DNA of 64,000 nt from Leifsonia virtsii (GCF_030433675.1 NZ_JAROCB010000004.1:310001-374000); one strand, 5' to 3'; counted from the first letter of the stretch, positions 53,652-61,873 are shown. Translations and numbers: made by a program. Notes: generated by a model from the sequence alone, not told the origin.

Positions 53652-54027
53652 GTGGGAAAGCTGCTGTACGGGTCGATGACCGTCCACTTCGACGACAGGG
53701 TGCTGTCGCACCTGCAGATCGTCATCGTCAACAAGCTGCGCCGCAACGAGTCCTTCGCCATGTCGTGGAGGGACTCCACCGCGGTCGGAGACCGTGCGCA
53801 GCGCGATCTGGATCGATCCCTCCATCCCGCTCTATTTCAAGTTCGACGGCTCCCGCGTCCCGGACATCGACCGCGAGTGGCTGGCGCGCCTGTCGGCGTC
53901 GGCGGACAGCTCGCTCGGCCTCATCGTCACGGACGAGGAGGGAGGGCCGGTGGGCGCGCTGCCCGATCTGGCGGCCGCAGGGGGTCCGGGCAAGGCGCGG
54001 GCGACCCGCGCGCCGCGCGAGCACTGA
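53652..54027 (+). pseudogene. Frameshifted DUF7882-like gene, paralogue of 61029-61343
   Basis: From GTG 53652: GKLLYGSMTVHFDDRVLSHLQIVI and NKLRRNESFAMSW run in one frame; RSAIWIDPSIPLYFKFDGSR and ADSSLGLIVTDEE continue in another frame to the stop at 54025. The paralogue (ELDDRLLFHMQIAIS, KLRRGENFFLTW, RHTIWVDNGVPLHIF) is continuous across the same point, so a one-base gain (or two-base loss) occurred near 53785-53800. Without it the product would be 124 aa. A sequencing error at this site cannot be excluded. Confidence 0.75.
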
Positions 54028-54093
54028 GCGGGCGGCCCGGCCGCAACCCGCACAGCGCTGCAGGCGCCGCGTGACCGCGGGCGCGTAGCTCGC

Positions 54094-54099
54094 TAGAGT
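54094..54099 (+). promoter_or_regulatory. Putative -10 element (TAGAGT) of nhaA
   Basis: TAGAGT lies seven bases before the GTG at 54107, matching the leaderless pattern of this window. Confidence 0.4.
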
Positions 54100-54106
54100 T
54101 GCGCCC

Positions 54107-56008
54107 GTGACCATCCCGTTGACCGTCATCCAGCGCTCTCCCGACCCCGAGGAGGCCGGGCAGTCGCGCGAGCGCCGGCCGAGCCTCACCGAGCGGTTCC
54201 GCTCGATGGGGCGCAGCCGTCTCGGCGCGCTGCTGCTGGTGGCGGCCACGCTGGTCGCGATCGTGTGGGCGAACATCTCGTTCGCCGGGTACGAGCAGTT
54301 CTGGGACACCCACCTCGTCGTCGGCGTCGGCGACCTGCAGCTCGACTTCACCCTCCACGCGCTGGTCAACGACGCCCTGATGGCGATCTTCTTCTTCACG
54401 GTCGGCCTGGAGGTGCGGCGGGAGTTCGCGATCGGCGAGCTGACCAGCTGGTCTCGTGCTGTCGTGCCGGTCGTCGCGGCCGTGTTCGGGCTGGCGGTGC
54501 CCGCGCTCATCTACGTGATGTTCACGCTCGGGACGGGCATGGAGCACGCCTGGGGCGTCGTGATCTCGACGGACACCGCGTTCCTGGTGGGCGCGCTCGC
54601 CCTCATCGGTCCGCGCGCGACGGGACGGCTGCGCGTGTTCCTGCTCGCGCTGGCCGTTGTCGACGACATCGGCGCGCTGAGCATCATCGCGCTCGTCTAC
54701 ACCAAGGACTTCACCCCGCTGCCCCTGATCGTGGCCGCGGTCGGACTGGCCGGCGTGTACTTCACGCGCTACCTGCGCGGCGGCCGCGGGCCGGTGTACG
54801 CGACGCTTGCGGTCATCGTCTGGCTGGCCTTCCTCGCCTCGGGCGTGCACCCGACGCTCGCGGGCGTCGCGATCGCCCTGCTCATCCCCGTCTACCGCCC
54901 CAACCGGCGGGATGTGGAGCACGCGCTCGACCTGGCACGCACCTTCCGGCAGTCTCCGAACACCGAGTACGCGCGGGCGGCGGCGAACAGCCTCCGCGAG
55001 TCCATCTCCATCAACGAGCGGCTGCAGTCCGCCTGGGGGCCGTACGTCGCCTACGTCGTGCTGCCGCTGTTCGCGCTCGCCAACGCCGGCGTCCGCCTGA
55101 ACGGCGACATCCTGCTGGGCGCGCTCGTCTCGCCGATCGCCTGGGGCGTGCTCGCCGGCCTCGTCGTCGGCAAGTTCGTCGGCGTCTTCGGCTCGACCGC
55201 GCTGCTGCGGGTGCTCAAGATCGGCGACTTCGGGCCGGGCCTCACGATCGACCGTCTGGCCGGGGGAGCGGCGCTGTGCGGGATCGGGTTCACGATCTCC
55301 CTCTTCATCGTCGATCTCGCGATCCCGGATGAGACGGCGCAGAACGCGGCCCGTGTCGGCGTGCTCGCCGCGACGGTCGTGGCCTTCGTCGTCGCGACGA
55401 TCGTGTTCCGCATCTCCGACGCGCGCCGGCCGAAAGAGGAGGCGGGCCTCCGCCTGATGCGCCCGGTCGACCCGGCACGCGACCACATCTTCGGGTCGCT
55501 GGACGCCCCGTTCGAGATCGTCGAGTACGGCGACTTCCAGTGCGGCTTCTGCCTGAAGGCCACCGGTTCGGTGGTGGAGGTGCAGCGCGAGCTGGGCGAC
55601 AACCTCCGGTACGTCTGGCGTCACGCTCCGCTCACCCGGTTCCACCCGAACGCGCTCGCCGCGGCGGAGGCGTCGGAGGCGGCCGCTCGGCAGGGCAAGT
55701 TCTTCGAGTTCGAGCGCAGCCTGTTCGCCGACCAGGAGCACCAGCTGCCCTCCGACATCATGCGCCGGGCGGAGGAGCTCGGGCTCGACCTCGACCGGTT
55801 CGAGGCCGACCTCAGCTCGCCGGAGGTGGCGACGCGGGTGCGCGACGACATGCTCGATGCCGAGGCGATGGACATCTCGGCCGTGCCCACCTTCTTCATC
55901 AACGGCCGCCGGCACATGGGCCCGTACGACGCGCAGTCGCTGATCCGGGCCATGCAGGCGACAGTCGACGAGCGCGGGGCCGAGCAGCCGCATCCCGACG
56001 CCGTCTAG
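54107..56008 (+). CDS. nhaA: NhaA Na+/H+ antiporter fused to a DsbA-like thioredoxin domain
   Basis: 633 aa. Residues about 35-435 form the NhaA antiporter: NDALMAIFFFTVGLEVRREF, STDTAFLVGALALIGPR, and the ion-binding Asp pair in LAVVDDIGALSII. Residues about 455-620 form a DsbA/DSBA-oxidoreductase domain with CGFC active site (YGDFQCGFCLKATG) and cis-Pro SAVPTFFINGRR. Such fusions are known in actinobacteria; the fused domain lies after the last membrane helix on a side not determined here. Starts at GTG with a -10 element seven bases upstream. Confidence 0.92.
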   Translation: MTIPLTVIQRSPDPEEAGQSRERRPSLTERFRSMGRSRLGALLLVAATLVAIVWANISFAGYEQFWDTHLVVGVGDLQLDFTLHALVNDALMAIFFFTVGLEVRREFAIGELTSWSRAVVPVVAAVFGLAVPALIYVMFTLGTGMEHAWGVVISTDTAFLVGALALIGPRATGRLRVFLLALAVVDDIGALSIIALVYTKDFTPLPLIVAAVGLAGVYFTRYLRGGRGPVYATLAVIVWLAFLASGVHPTLAGVAIALLIPVYRPNRRDVEHALDLARTFRQSPNTEYARAAANSLRESISINERLQSAWGPYVAYVVLPLFALANAGVRLNGDILLGALVSPIAWGVLAGLVVGKFVGVFGSTALLRVLKIGDFGPGLTIDRLAGGAALCGIGFTISLFIVDLAIPDETAQNAARVGVLAATVVAFVVATIVFRISDARRPKEEAGLRLMRPVDPARDHIFGSLDAPFEIVEYGDFQCGFCLKATGSVVEVQRELGDNLRYVWRHAPLTRFHPNALAAAEASEAAARQGKFFEFERSLFADQEHQLPSDIMRRAEELGLDLDRFEADLSSPEVATRVRDDMLDAEAMDISAVPTFFINGRRHMGPYDAQSLIRAMQATVDERGAEQPHPDAV

Positions 56009-56061
56009 GGGCAGCGGCCACCGCGCCTACGGCCGTCGGAGGTCGCCCGTAGGATCGCGGC

Positions 56062-56640
56062 ATGGATCCCACCGAGCACCTCATCGTCCCTGACCGGGCC
56101 GCGTGGCGCGCGTGGCTGGATGCGAACGAGAGCGTGTCGGACGGCGTCTGGCTGGTGCTCGCGAAGAAGGGTGTCACCGACCCGACCTCGCTCGGCTACC
56201 AGGAGGCGCTGGCCGAGGCGCTCTGCAGCGGGTGGATCGACGGCCAGCGGCGCTCGCGCGACGCAGCGACGTTCGTTCAGCGCTACACGCCGCGGCGCAA
56301 GGCGTCGCTGTGGTCCCAGCGCAACATCTCGCTGGTCGCCGCGCTCATCGAGGAGGGGCGCATGCGGCAGGCCGGTCACGCCGAGATCGAGCGGGCGAAG
56401 GCGGACGGGCGGTGGGAGCGCGCGTACGCGGGCGCGGGCTCCATCGAGGTGCCCGAAGATCTGCGGGCCGCGCTCGACGCCTCCCCGGCGGCGAGCGCTG
56501 CTTTCGCCGAGCTGAAGGGCCAGAACCGGTACGCGGTGCTCTGGCGGGTGACCACGGCGCCGAGTGCGACCAGTCGCGCCGCCCGGCTCGAGAAGCTGAT
56601 CGCGATGCTCGAGCGCGGCGAGACGCCCTTCCCGCAGTGA
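56062..56640 (+). CDS. YdeI/OmpD-associated family protein
   Basis: 192 aa. Has the family pattern ESVSDGVWLVLAKKG, EALAEALCSGWIDGQRRSRD, QRYTPRRKASLWSQRN and C-terminal TSRAARLEKLIAMLERGE. Members are small cytoplasmic proteins of uncertain function linked to stress or antimicrobial peptide tolerance in some bacteria. A TAGGAT element six bases before the ATG suggests a leaderless transcript. Confidence 0.85.
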   Translation: MDPTEHLIVPDRAAWRAWLDANESVSDGVWLVLAKKGVTDPTSLGYQEALAEALCSGWIDGQRRSRDAATFVQRYTPRRKASLWSQRNISLVAALIEEGRMRQAGHAEIERAKADGRWERAYAGAGSIEVPEDLRAALDASPAASAAFAELKGQNRYAVLWRVTTAPSATSRAARLEKLIAMLERGETPFPQ

Positions 56641-56704
56641 CCCTTGTCCCGTGCGTGCTCCCTTCCCTAGCGTGGCGGTGACGCCTCCATCCGAAGGGAA
56701 TCGC

Positions 56705-57745
56705 ATGCCGCACACCTCCCCGCACGTCGCCTCGCTCGTCGACTCCGCCGACACCTATGAGAGCGACTTCGGCCGCATCTCGCAGCTGACCGCCGACGAC
56801 TTCCCGATCCTGAAGCGGATGTCGCTCAAGCGCATCGTGCTCGAGCCGGGCGGGGTGCGCGAGCCGCAGTGGAACGTCAACGCCAACCAGATCGCCTACG
56901 TCGTGCGCGGCACCGTGCTGGTGTCGATGCTCGCGAACGCCGACGAGTTCGCGTCGTTCGTCGTGCAGCCGGGTCAGATGTACCACGTCGCTTCCGGAGC
57001 GATCTACCACATCGAGAACGTCGGGGAGGGGACGGCGGAGATCATCGCCTCCCTCCGCACGGCACGGCCCGCGCACTTCTCGCTGCAGAACAGCTTCAAC
57101 GCGATGACGGACGCCGTGCTCGGCAACACCTACGACCTCCCGGCCTCCGCGTTCGCCGCGTTCGACCGGCACGACGCGCAGCAGATCGTCCGACGGGAGG
57201 GCCCGGCGCGCATCCCGGACACCGCCGGTCTGCCGAACGCGCACCTGTTCGACCTGGCGGGCCAGAACCCTCCGCTCTCGTACGCCTACGGCAGCGCCCG
57301 TCTCGGCCGCAAGCAGTTCTGGGCCGCCCTCGACGACCTGTCGATGTACTCGCTGGAGATCGCGGACACCGGCATGCGCGAGCCGCACTGGCATCCGGTG
57401 ACGGCCGAGCTCGGCTACGTGCAGAGCGGCCACGCGCGCATGACCGTGCTCGACCCCGACGGGACCCTCGACACGTACGAGCTGGAGCCGGGCAACGCCT
57501 ACTTCATCCCGCGCGCCTACCCGCACCACATCGAGGCACTTGGCGAGGAGGGCATCCACTTCCTCATCTTCTTCGACCAGCCGACGCCGGGCGACATCGG
57601 CTACCGTGCGACGGCCTCCGCGTTCTCGCGCGAGGTGCTGTCGTCGGCGTTCGGCGTCCCCGAGGCGCAACTGCCGCGGTTCCCGTTCACGCCGGTCGAC
57701 CCGCTGATCGTCGGGCGGGCGAACCCCGTCGACCCGGTGGAGTGA
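56705..57745 (+). CDS. Bicupin protein, oxalate decarboxylase-like
   Basis: 346 aa with two cupin barrels. In the first (about residues 40-130, REPQWNVNANQIAYVVRG) the metal-binding His positions read Gln/Asn, so the site appears lost. In the second (about residues 220-310) PHWHPVTAELGYV and YFIPRAYPHHIE keep the His-x-His, Glu and His set. Resembles oxalate decarboxylase and related cupins, but with one functional metal site the reaction is uncertain. RBS GAAGGGAA precedes ATG. Confidence 0.82.
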   Translation: MPHTSPHVASLVDSADTYESDFGRISQLTADDFPILKRMSLKRIVLEPGGVREPQWNVNANQIAYVVRGTVLVSMLANADEFASFVVQPGQMYHVASGAIYHIENVGEGTAEIIASLRTARPAHFSLQNSFNAMTDAVLGNTYDLPASAFAAFDRHDAQQIVRREGPARIPDTAGLPNAHLFDLAGQNPPLSYAYGSARLGRKQFWAALDDLSMYSLEIADTGMREPHWHPVTAELGYVQSGHARMTVLDPDGTLDTYELEPGNAYFIPRAYPHHIEALGEEGIHFLIFFDQPTPGDIGYRATASAFSREVLSSAFGVPEAQLPRFPFTPVDPLIVGRANPVDPVE

Positions 57746-57752
57746 TCGCGGC

Positions 57753-58415
57753 TCAGGTGAGTGCGCCGCGCAGGAAGGCGGCGAGGATGCGGTGCAGCCG
57801 CGGTTCGAGGTCGATGAGCGCGTGGCCGAGGCGGGGATCGGAGCGGTAGAGCTCCGCGACCTCGGGTGTGGGGGTCGAGATCTGCCAGAAGGTGCCGGCG
57901 AGCGAGGTGGCCGCGGCGACCAGGTCGCGGGCGGCGTCGGCGGAGACGCCCGGGAGCGCCGCCTGCACGGCATCCGCGATCCGGGCGAGGCTCTCGCCGG
58001 TGGTGAGTTTGAACGCGCGCACCGCCTCCACCGAGACGTTGCGCTCGAGGTTGAGCGGTGCCTGCGCCAGGAGGTCGCAGAACGGACCGCGTGCGGCGAG
58101 GGTGGAGGCGAAGGCGCTCGCCACGTCGTCGGGGGTGGATGCGGCGGCGAGACGGTCGCACAGCACCGGCGTCCACTCCCGCCAGCCCTCGGCGGTGAGC
58201 CGGAGGAAGATCTCCTCGCGCGTCTCGAAGTAGCGCAGCATCGCCGACTTGTGCATGCCGACGGCCTCGGCAACGTCGGTGAGGGTCACGGCGCGGGTGC
58301 CCCGGTCGCGCCCGAGCCCGCGGGCGGCGTCGAGGATCGCCCGCTCCCGAGCGGCCTTCGCCTCGGGGGAGCGGGCGCGCAGGAACGCCGTGTCGTGGTC
58401 GCCGGTCGCCGTCAT
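57753..58415 (-). CDS. TetR family transcriptional regulator
   Basis: 220 aa. HTH region: ERAILDAARGLGRDRGTRAVTLTDVAEAVGMHKSAMLRYFETREEIFLRL (key part DVAEAVGMHKSAMLRYFETR). The C-terminal sensor domain resembles regulators of short-chain dehydrogenases. Divergent from the SDR gene across a 59-bp intergenic region carrying an 11-bp-arm inverted repeat, so it probably represses both. Confidence 0.9.
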   Translation of the reverse strand: MTATGDHDTAFLRARSPEAKAARERAILDAARGLGRDRGTRAVTLTDVAEAVGMHKSAMLRYFETREEIFLRLTAEGWREWTPVLCDRLAAASTPDDVASAFASTLAARGPFCDLLAQAPLNLERNVSVEAVRAFKLTTGESLARIADAVQAALPGVSADAARDLVAAATSLAGTFWQISTPTPEVAELYRSDPRLGHALIDLEPRLHRILAAFLRGALT

Positions 58416-58446
58416 ACCGACAGCTTATCGCAACGGAGTTGCATTA

Positions 58447-58471
58447 GTTAAAGAAACGGTGTTTCATTAAC
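58447..58471. promoter_or_regulatory. TetR operator candidate GTTAAAGAAAC-GGT-GTTTCATTAAC
   Basis: Arms of 11 nt match at 10 positions around a 3-nt centre; AT-rich, ends three bases before the SDR start and 31 bp from the TetR start. Suited to block both promoters. Confidence 0.65.
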
Positions 58472-58474
58472 GTC

Positions 58475-59338
58475 ATGCAGAAGACATGGTTCATCACCGG
58501 ATCCACCCGCGGCTTCGGCCGCGCCCTCACCGTCGCCGCGCTCGAAGCGGGCGACCGCGTCGCGGCCACTGCGCGCCGCCCGGAGCAGCTCGACGACCTC
58601 GCCGCACGGTACGGCGACCGCATCCTGCCGCTCCGGCTCGACGTCACGGACCCCGTGCGCGCCTCCGAGGCGCTGCGGGAGGCGCACGAGCGCTTCGGGC
58701 GGCTCGACGTCATCGTCAACAATGCCGGCTACGCCAACGTCTCGCCGATCGAGACCACGACCGACGACGACTTCCGCACCCAGTTCGAGACCAACTTCTG
58801 GGGCGTCTACCACGTGAGCAAGGCGGCGATCCCGCTGCTGAGGGAGCAGGGCGGCGGCCTCGTGATCCAGTTCTCGTCGGTCGGCGGACGCGTCGGCGGC
58901 TCGCCGGGGATCGCCTCGTACCAGGCCGCGAAGTTCGCCATCGACGGCTTCAGCCGCGTGCTGCGCGCCGAGACGGCGCCGTTCGGCATCCGGGTGCTGG
59001 TCGTCGAGCCGAGCGGCTTCCGGACCGACTGGGCGGGCGCTTCCATGGAAGTGGGCGACATCCCGGCCGAGTACGACAGCACCGTCGGGCGGATGAACCG
59101 GCGCGTGCGGCAGAGCGACCAGGGGCCGGCGGGCGACCCCGTGCGCGCCGCCGAGATCCTCGTCGCGCTCTCCCGCCGCGATGACCTGCCGACCAACCTC
59201 CCGCTCGGCGCCACCGCCGCGGAGATGAGCGTCGCGCAGGACCGCCGCCTCCTCGACTCGGACCTCGCCTGGGCGCCCGTCTCCCGCTCCGCCGACGCCG
59301 ACCAGCCCTACCCCGCCTCCTTCCCGCCCGCCACCTGA
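58475..59338 (+). CDS. Short-chain dehydrogenase/reductase
   Basis: 287 aa classical SDR. Cofactor motif TGSTRGFGRALTVAAL (TGxxxGxG), NNAGYANVSP, catalytic Ser in IQFSSVGGRVG and YQAAK as YxxxK. Arg-rich turn ATARRPEQ suggests NADP preference. Controlled by the divergent TetR via the operator overlapping its leader. Substrate unknown. Confidence 0.92.
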   Translation: MQKTWFITGSTRGFGRALTVAALEAGDRVAATARRPEQLDDLAARYGDRILPLRLDVTDPVRASEALREAHERFGRLDVIVNNAGYANVSPIETTTDDDFRTQFETNFWGVYHVSKAAIPLLREQGGGLVIQFSSVGGRVGGSPGIASYQAAKFAIDGFSRVLRAETAPFGIRVLVVEPSGFRTDWAGASMEVGDIPAEYDSTVGRMNRRVRQSDQGPAGDPVRAAEILVALSRRDDLPTNLPLGATAAEMSVAQDRRLLDSDLAWAPVSRSADADQPYPASFPPAT

Positions 59339-59350
59339 CCCCGCCACGGC

Positions 59351-59428
59351 CGCCCACCATCGAGTCCACGAAAACTGCACGCCCGCACGGCGTGTCGCGT
59401 GCAGTTCGTGTGGACTCGACGGTGGGCG
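59351..59428. repeat. Long imperfect inverted repeat (32-nt arms) downstream of the SDR gene
   Basis: Arms 59351-59382 and 59397-59428 match at 28 of 32 positions around a 14-nt loop. Each arm contains TCGAGTCCAC and ACTGCACGC. Possible terminator of the SDR transcript, or a dispersed palindromic element. Confidence 0.75.
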
Positions 59429-59487
59429 GAAGGTGACGAGATGGTGAACGTGCGAAGTGGGGGAGGGTCGCGGGGCGATTCGGCGGC

Positions 59488-59493
59488 TATGCT
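59488..59493 (+). promoter_or_regulatory. -10 element TATGCT
   Basis: Good -10 match 33 bases before the ATG of the small membrane protein at 59527, leaving room for a leader with the AGGGGG ribosome site. Confidence 0.4.
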
Positions 59494-59526
59494 CCGGCCG
59501 TAGGTGCATGCAGAGGGGGATCGGTC

Positions 59527-59730
59527 ATGCAAGGACTGTCATCGGCGGGGGCCTTCGCCGCCGCCATAGCGTTGGCGGCGATCGTGCTGCTTCTCGTCCC
59601 GCTGGGCGAGACCGTGGCGCCTGCCGTTCAGGCGATCGACCTGGCCGTCGCCGCGGTCGCGGGGGTGGCCGCGGCGACCTGTCTGGGCATCGCGGGAGGG
59701 GCCAGGCACCGTCGCCGGAGGGCGCGCTAG
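59527..59730 (+). CDS. Small membrane protein, 67 aa
   Basis: Two hydrophobic helices (GAFAAAIALAAIVLLLVPLG and AVAAVAGVAAATCLGIAGG) with a very basic tail (ARHRRRRAR), so the C-terminus is probably cytoplasmic. RBS AGAGGGGGA before ATG. Upstream of the EAL gene by 75 bp; a functional link is not established. Confidence 0.6.
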   Translation: MQGLSSAGAFAAAIALAAIVLLLVPLGETVAPAVQAIDLAVAAVAGVAAATCLGIAGGARHRRRRAR

Positions 59731-59769
59731 CGCCACACCCCGGGTTTGCGCAAGGGGTCCCCCGAAAAG

Positions 59770-59798
59770 TTGACAACGCGTCGCCGCGTGGGAATCAT
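59770..59798 (+). promoter_or_regulatory. Promoter of the EAL gene
   Basis: -35 TTGACA (59770-59775), 17-bp spacer, weak -10 AATCAT (59793-59798); GTG at 59806 follows by seven bases, giving a leaderless start. Confidence 0.5.
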
Positions 59799-59805
59799 CA
59801 CGAAG

Positions 59806-60576
59806 GTGACGTTGGTGGACGGGACCCAAGAGGACTTCGCCCGCGATCTCCAGATCGCGCTGGCGCAGCGCCAGGTCGTCGCCGCTTATCAGCCCCAGGT
59901 CTACGTGGCCGACGGGACCGTCGTCGGGGTCGAGGCGCTCGCGCGGTGGAAGCACCCGAAGCGGGGTGACATCGCGCCGGACGTGTTCGTCGACGTCGCA
60001 CAGAAGACCGGTCTCCTGCCTCTGCTGACCGCGCGCATCCTCTCCGACGTGACCGCCGAGTACATCCCCGGCTGCACGATCGAGGTGGCTGTGAACGTCT
60101 CGGCGACCCAGCTCGAGGACCCGTCGCTCTACGACCTGTTCGACGGCGCCTTCGCCTCGGGCCGGTGCGACCCCAACTCCCTCATCGTCGAGGTCACCGA
60201 GAGTCACAGCATCGACCATCCGGAGCGTGTGGCCGCCCCCCTGGAGGCGCTCGCCGCCGCCGGGGTCACCATCTCGGTCGACGACTTCGGTACCGGCCAC
60301 TCGTCGTTCGCCCGCGTGGAGTCGCTCCATGCGCGGGAGCTGAAGCTCGACCGCAGCCTCGTGCAGGCAGACGACCGCGCGCGCGAGGTCGCGCAGATCA
60401 TCACGGAGGCGCACAAGCGCGGGATGCGCGTCGTCGGCGAGGGTGTGGAGAACCGCGCCCAGTTCGACCGGCTCGCGGGCGCCGGCTGCGACCGTGCTCA
60501 GGGCTTCTGGATCGCGAAGCCCCAGCCGGCGAAGTCCCTGCTCTCCTGGTACCGCACGAGGCGGTCGGGCGGCTGA
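59806..60576 (+). CDS. EAL-domain cyclic-di-GMP phosphodiesterase
   Basis: Predicted hydrolysis of c-di-GMP to pGpG. A stand-alone EAL domain of 256 aa with the catalytic set present: VEALARWKHP (EAL, xR), NVSATQL, EVTES, SVDDFGTGHSS (DDFGTG), ELKLDRSL (Lys-Asp), GEGVEN and AQGFWIAKP. No GGDEF, membrane helix or sensor domain is visible. GTG 59806 is chosen from the TTGACA promoter; GTG 59788 would add six residues. Followed by a strong hairpin. Confidence 0.9.
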   Translation: MTLVDGTQEDFARDLQIALAQRQVVAAYQPQVYVADGTVVGVEALARWKHPKRGDIAPDVFVDVAQKTGLLPLLTARILSDVTAEYIPGCTIEVAVNVSATQLEDPSLYDLFDGAFASGRCDPNSLIVEVTESHSIDHPERVAAPLEALAAAGVTISVDDFGTGHSSFARVESLHARELKLDRSLVQADDRAREVAQIITEAHKRGMRVVGEGVENRAQFDRLAGAGCDRAQGFWIAKPQPAKSLLSWYRTRRSGG

Positions 60577-60584
60577 GAAGCAGA

Positions 60585-60616
60585 ACGCGCGCGGCCCCGA
60601 CCGGGACCGCGCGCGT
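60585..60616. terminator. Terminator hairpin after the EAL gene
   Basis: Stem ACGCGCGCGG/CCGCGCGCGT with a short C-rich loop, between the EAL gene and the convergent gene ending at 60648. No long T-run. Confidence 0.65.
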
Positions 60617-60647
60617 CAGCGTGCCTGTGTGCGTTCGCTGAGCGAAC

Positions 60648-60905
60648 TCAGAGCGCGTCGAAGGAATCCAGGTCGACGCGCGGCTCCTCGGGGCGCGCGG
60701 CGGGCGGGTCGACCTCGATCTGCGCCCAGGTGACCGGCATGCCGGGGGAGAACAGGACGACGATCCCGGGGCCGCCACGCAGCGGCGGGATGGTGACGTA
60801 GCCGCCTCCGGCGCGAACCGCTTCGAGGATCTTGCCTTGCAGCTCGTCCACCGGATCCGGGAGGAAGTAGTCCTTCCCGTCGACCGTGAGGCGGTGAACG
60901 ATCAT
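60648..60905 (-). CDS. Hypothetical protein, 85 aa
   Basis: Begins MIVHRLTVDGKDYFLPDPVDELQ; a compact alpha/beta fold with GGYVTIPPLRGGPGIVVLF and an acidic C-terminus. ATG 60905 is preceded by AAAGGA. Similar small proteins sit beside DUF7882 genes in Microbacteriaceae (from memory); divergent here from the DUF7882-like gene. Function unknown. Confidence 0.65.
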   Translation of the reverse strand: MIVHRLTVDGKDYFLPDPVDELQGKILEAVRAGGGYVTIPPLRGGPGIVVLFSPGMPVTWAQIEVDPPAARPEEPRVDLDSFDAL

Positions 60906-60977
60906 GCTGCGATCCTTTCGGTGGGTGTGATGCAAGAGACTATCGCGCCGTCACGATACACCTGTATTTCGGGCGGG

Positions 60978-60983
60978 TATGCT
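60978..60983 (+). promoter_or_regulatory. -10 element TATGCT of the DUF7882-like gene
   Basis: Located 46 bases upstream of GTG 61029, which has its own AGAGGAAAGG ribosome site. -35 not clear. Confidence 0.4.
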
Positions 60984-61028
60984 CGCTGAGGCGACGACCG
61001 ACCGCCACTGACCAGAGGAAAGGCCTCC

Positions 61029-61343
61029 GTGGGCACACTCCGATACGACGGTGAGAGCTACGAGCTCGACGACCGCCTCCTTTTCCACATGCAGATCGCG
61101 ATCAGCACCAAGCTGCGCCGCGGCGAGAACTTCTTCCTCACCTGGCCGGTGCCCGCCGAGCTCGGCAGCGGACGGCACACCATCTGGGTCGACAACGGCG
61201 TCCCCCTGCACATCTTCTACTCGGGGTCGAAGGTCCCGACGCTCAACAAGGACTGGATCGAGGCCATGATCCAGACCGGCAGCCGTGCCTCCGGCATGGT
61301 CGTCATGGAGGAGTCGGAGATGCGGGCGGCCGCCTCCCGGTGA
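61029..61343 (+). CDS. DUF7882-like small protein, intact paralogue
   Basis: 104 aa: LRYDGESYELDDRLLFHMQIAI, KLRRGENFFLTWPVP, RHTIWVDNGVPLHIFYSG and a C-terminal helix with ASGMVVMEE. Family members abound in Microbacteriaceae and are sometimes mislabelled ATP-dependent DNA ligase; no ligase motif is present. The KLRRxExFxxxW and IWxDxxxPLxxF patterns are shared with the broken copy at 53652. Function unknown. Confidence 0.8.
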   Translation: MGTLRYDGESYELDDRLLFHMQIAISTKLRRGENFFLTWPVPAELGSGRHTIWVDNGVPLHIFYSGSKVPTLNKDWIEAMIQTGSRASGMVVMEESEMRAAASR

Positions 61344-61480
61344 CGCTGGGCCACCGCTTATAGCGGACCCTCCAGCTCAAAGCAAGGCCCCCTCGTTTTC
61401 TTGCCTGTTCCGCGCTGTCGTCCGATCATCTGATTAGACCTTCGATCGGACCCACGACGGAAGAGAAGTAAGGAAGAACC

Positions 61481-61759
61481 ATGGCCGAGCAGCTCGCCGA
61501 CATCATCGATCTCCCCACCGAGTACGTCTCCTGGCACTCGCCGGCCGCGGCCCTCTGGGTGGCCTCCACGCCGACCGCCTACGTGGGGATGGTCGACCGC
61601 AACCACGACGGCTTCGTCGCCACCGACTGCACCGGGCGCGAGCTCGGCGTCTACGGCACGCTGGAGTCGGCCCGCGTCGCCGTGTACGGCGCCTGGGTCG
61701 CCCCGGCGCCGGCGGACGAGCCGTCCGACCAGCAGGCCGACCACGCGCTCATCGCCTGA
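61481..61759 (+). CDS. Hypothetical protein, 92 aa
   Basis: Soluble small protein: SWHSPAAALWVASTPTAYVGMVDRN, then GRELGVYGTLESARVAVYGAW and an acidic tail. RBS AAGGAAG before the ATG. The mid-segment resembles a single beta-beta-alpha repeat that places a ligand or partner on its sheet (speculative). No family recognised. Confidence 0.65.
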   Translation: MAEQLADIIDLPTEYVSWHSPAAALWVASTPTAYVGMVDRNHDGFVATDCTGRELGVYGTLESARVAVYGAWVAPAPADEPSDQQADHALIA

Positions 61760-61810
61760 GCCCACAGACCGTCTCGGCCGGCGTTTCGGGTGCGCCCACC
61801 GGGATGTGGC

Positions 61811-61843
61811 GGAACCCCGGCACCGTTCTGGTGCCGGGGTTCC
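61811..61843. terminator. Strong bidirectional terminator hairpin
   Basis: Perfect 14-nt arms GGAACCCCGGCACC/GGTGCCGGGGTTCC around GTTCT, between the convergent genes ending at 61759 and 61874; followed by CTTGTCT on the plus strand. Confidence 0.85.
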
Positions 61844-61873
61844 CTTGTCTCTGCGTGTCGCCGTCCGGGCGGG

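Noticed and set aside
61029-61343. ATP-dependent DNA ligase label sometimes given to this family
   Set aside because: At 104 aa there is no ligase KxDG motif or nucleotidyltransferase domain.
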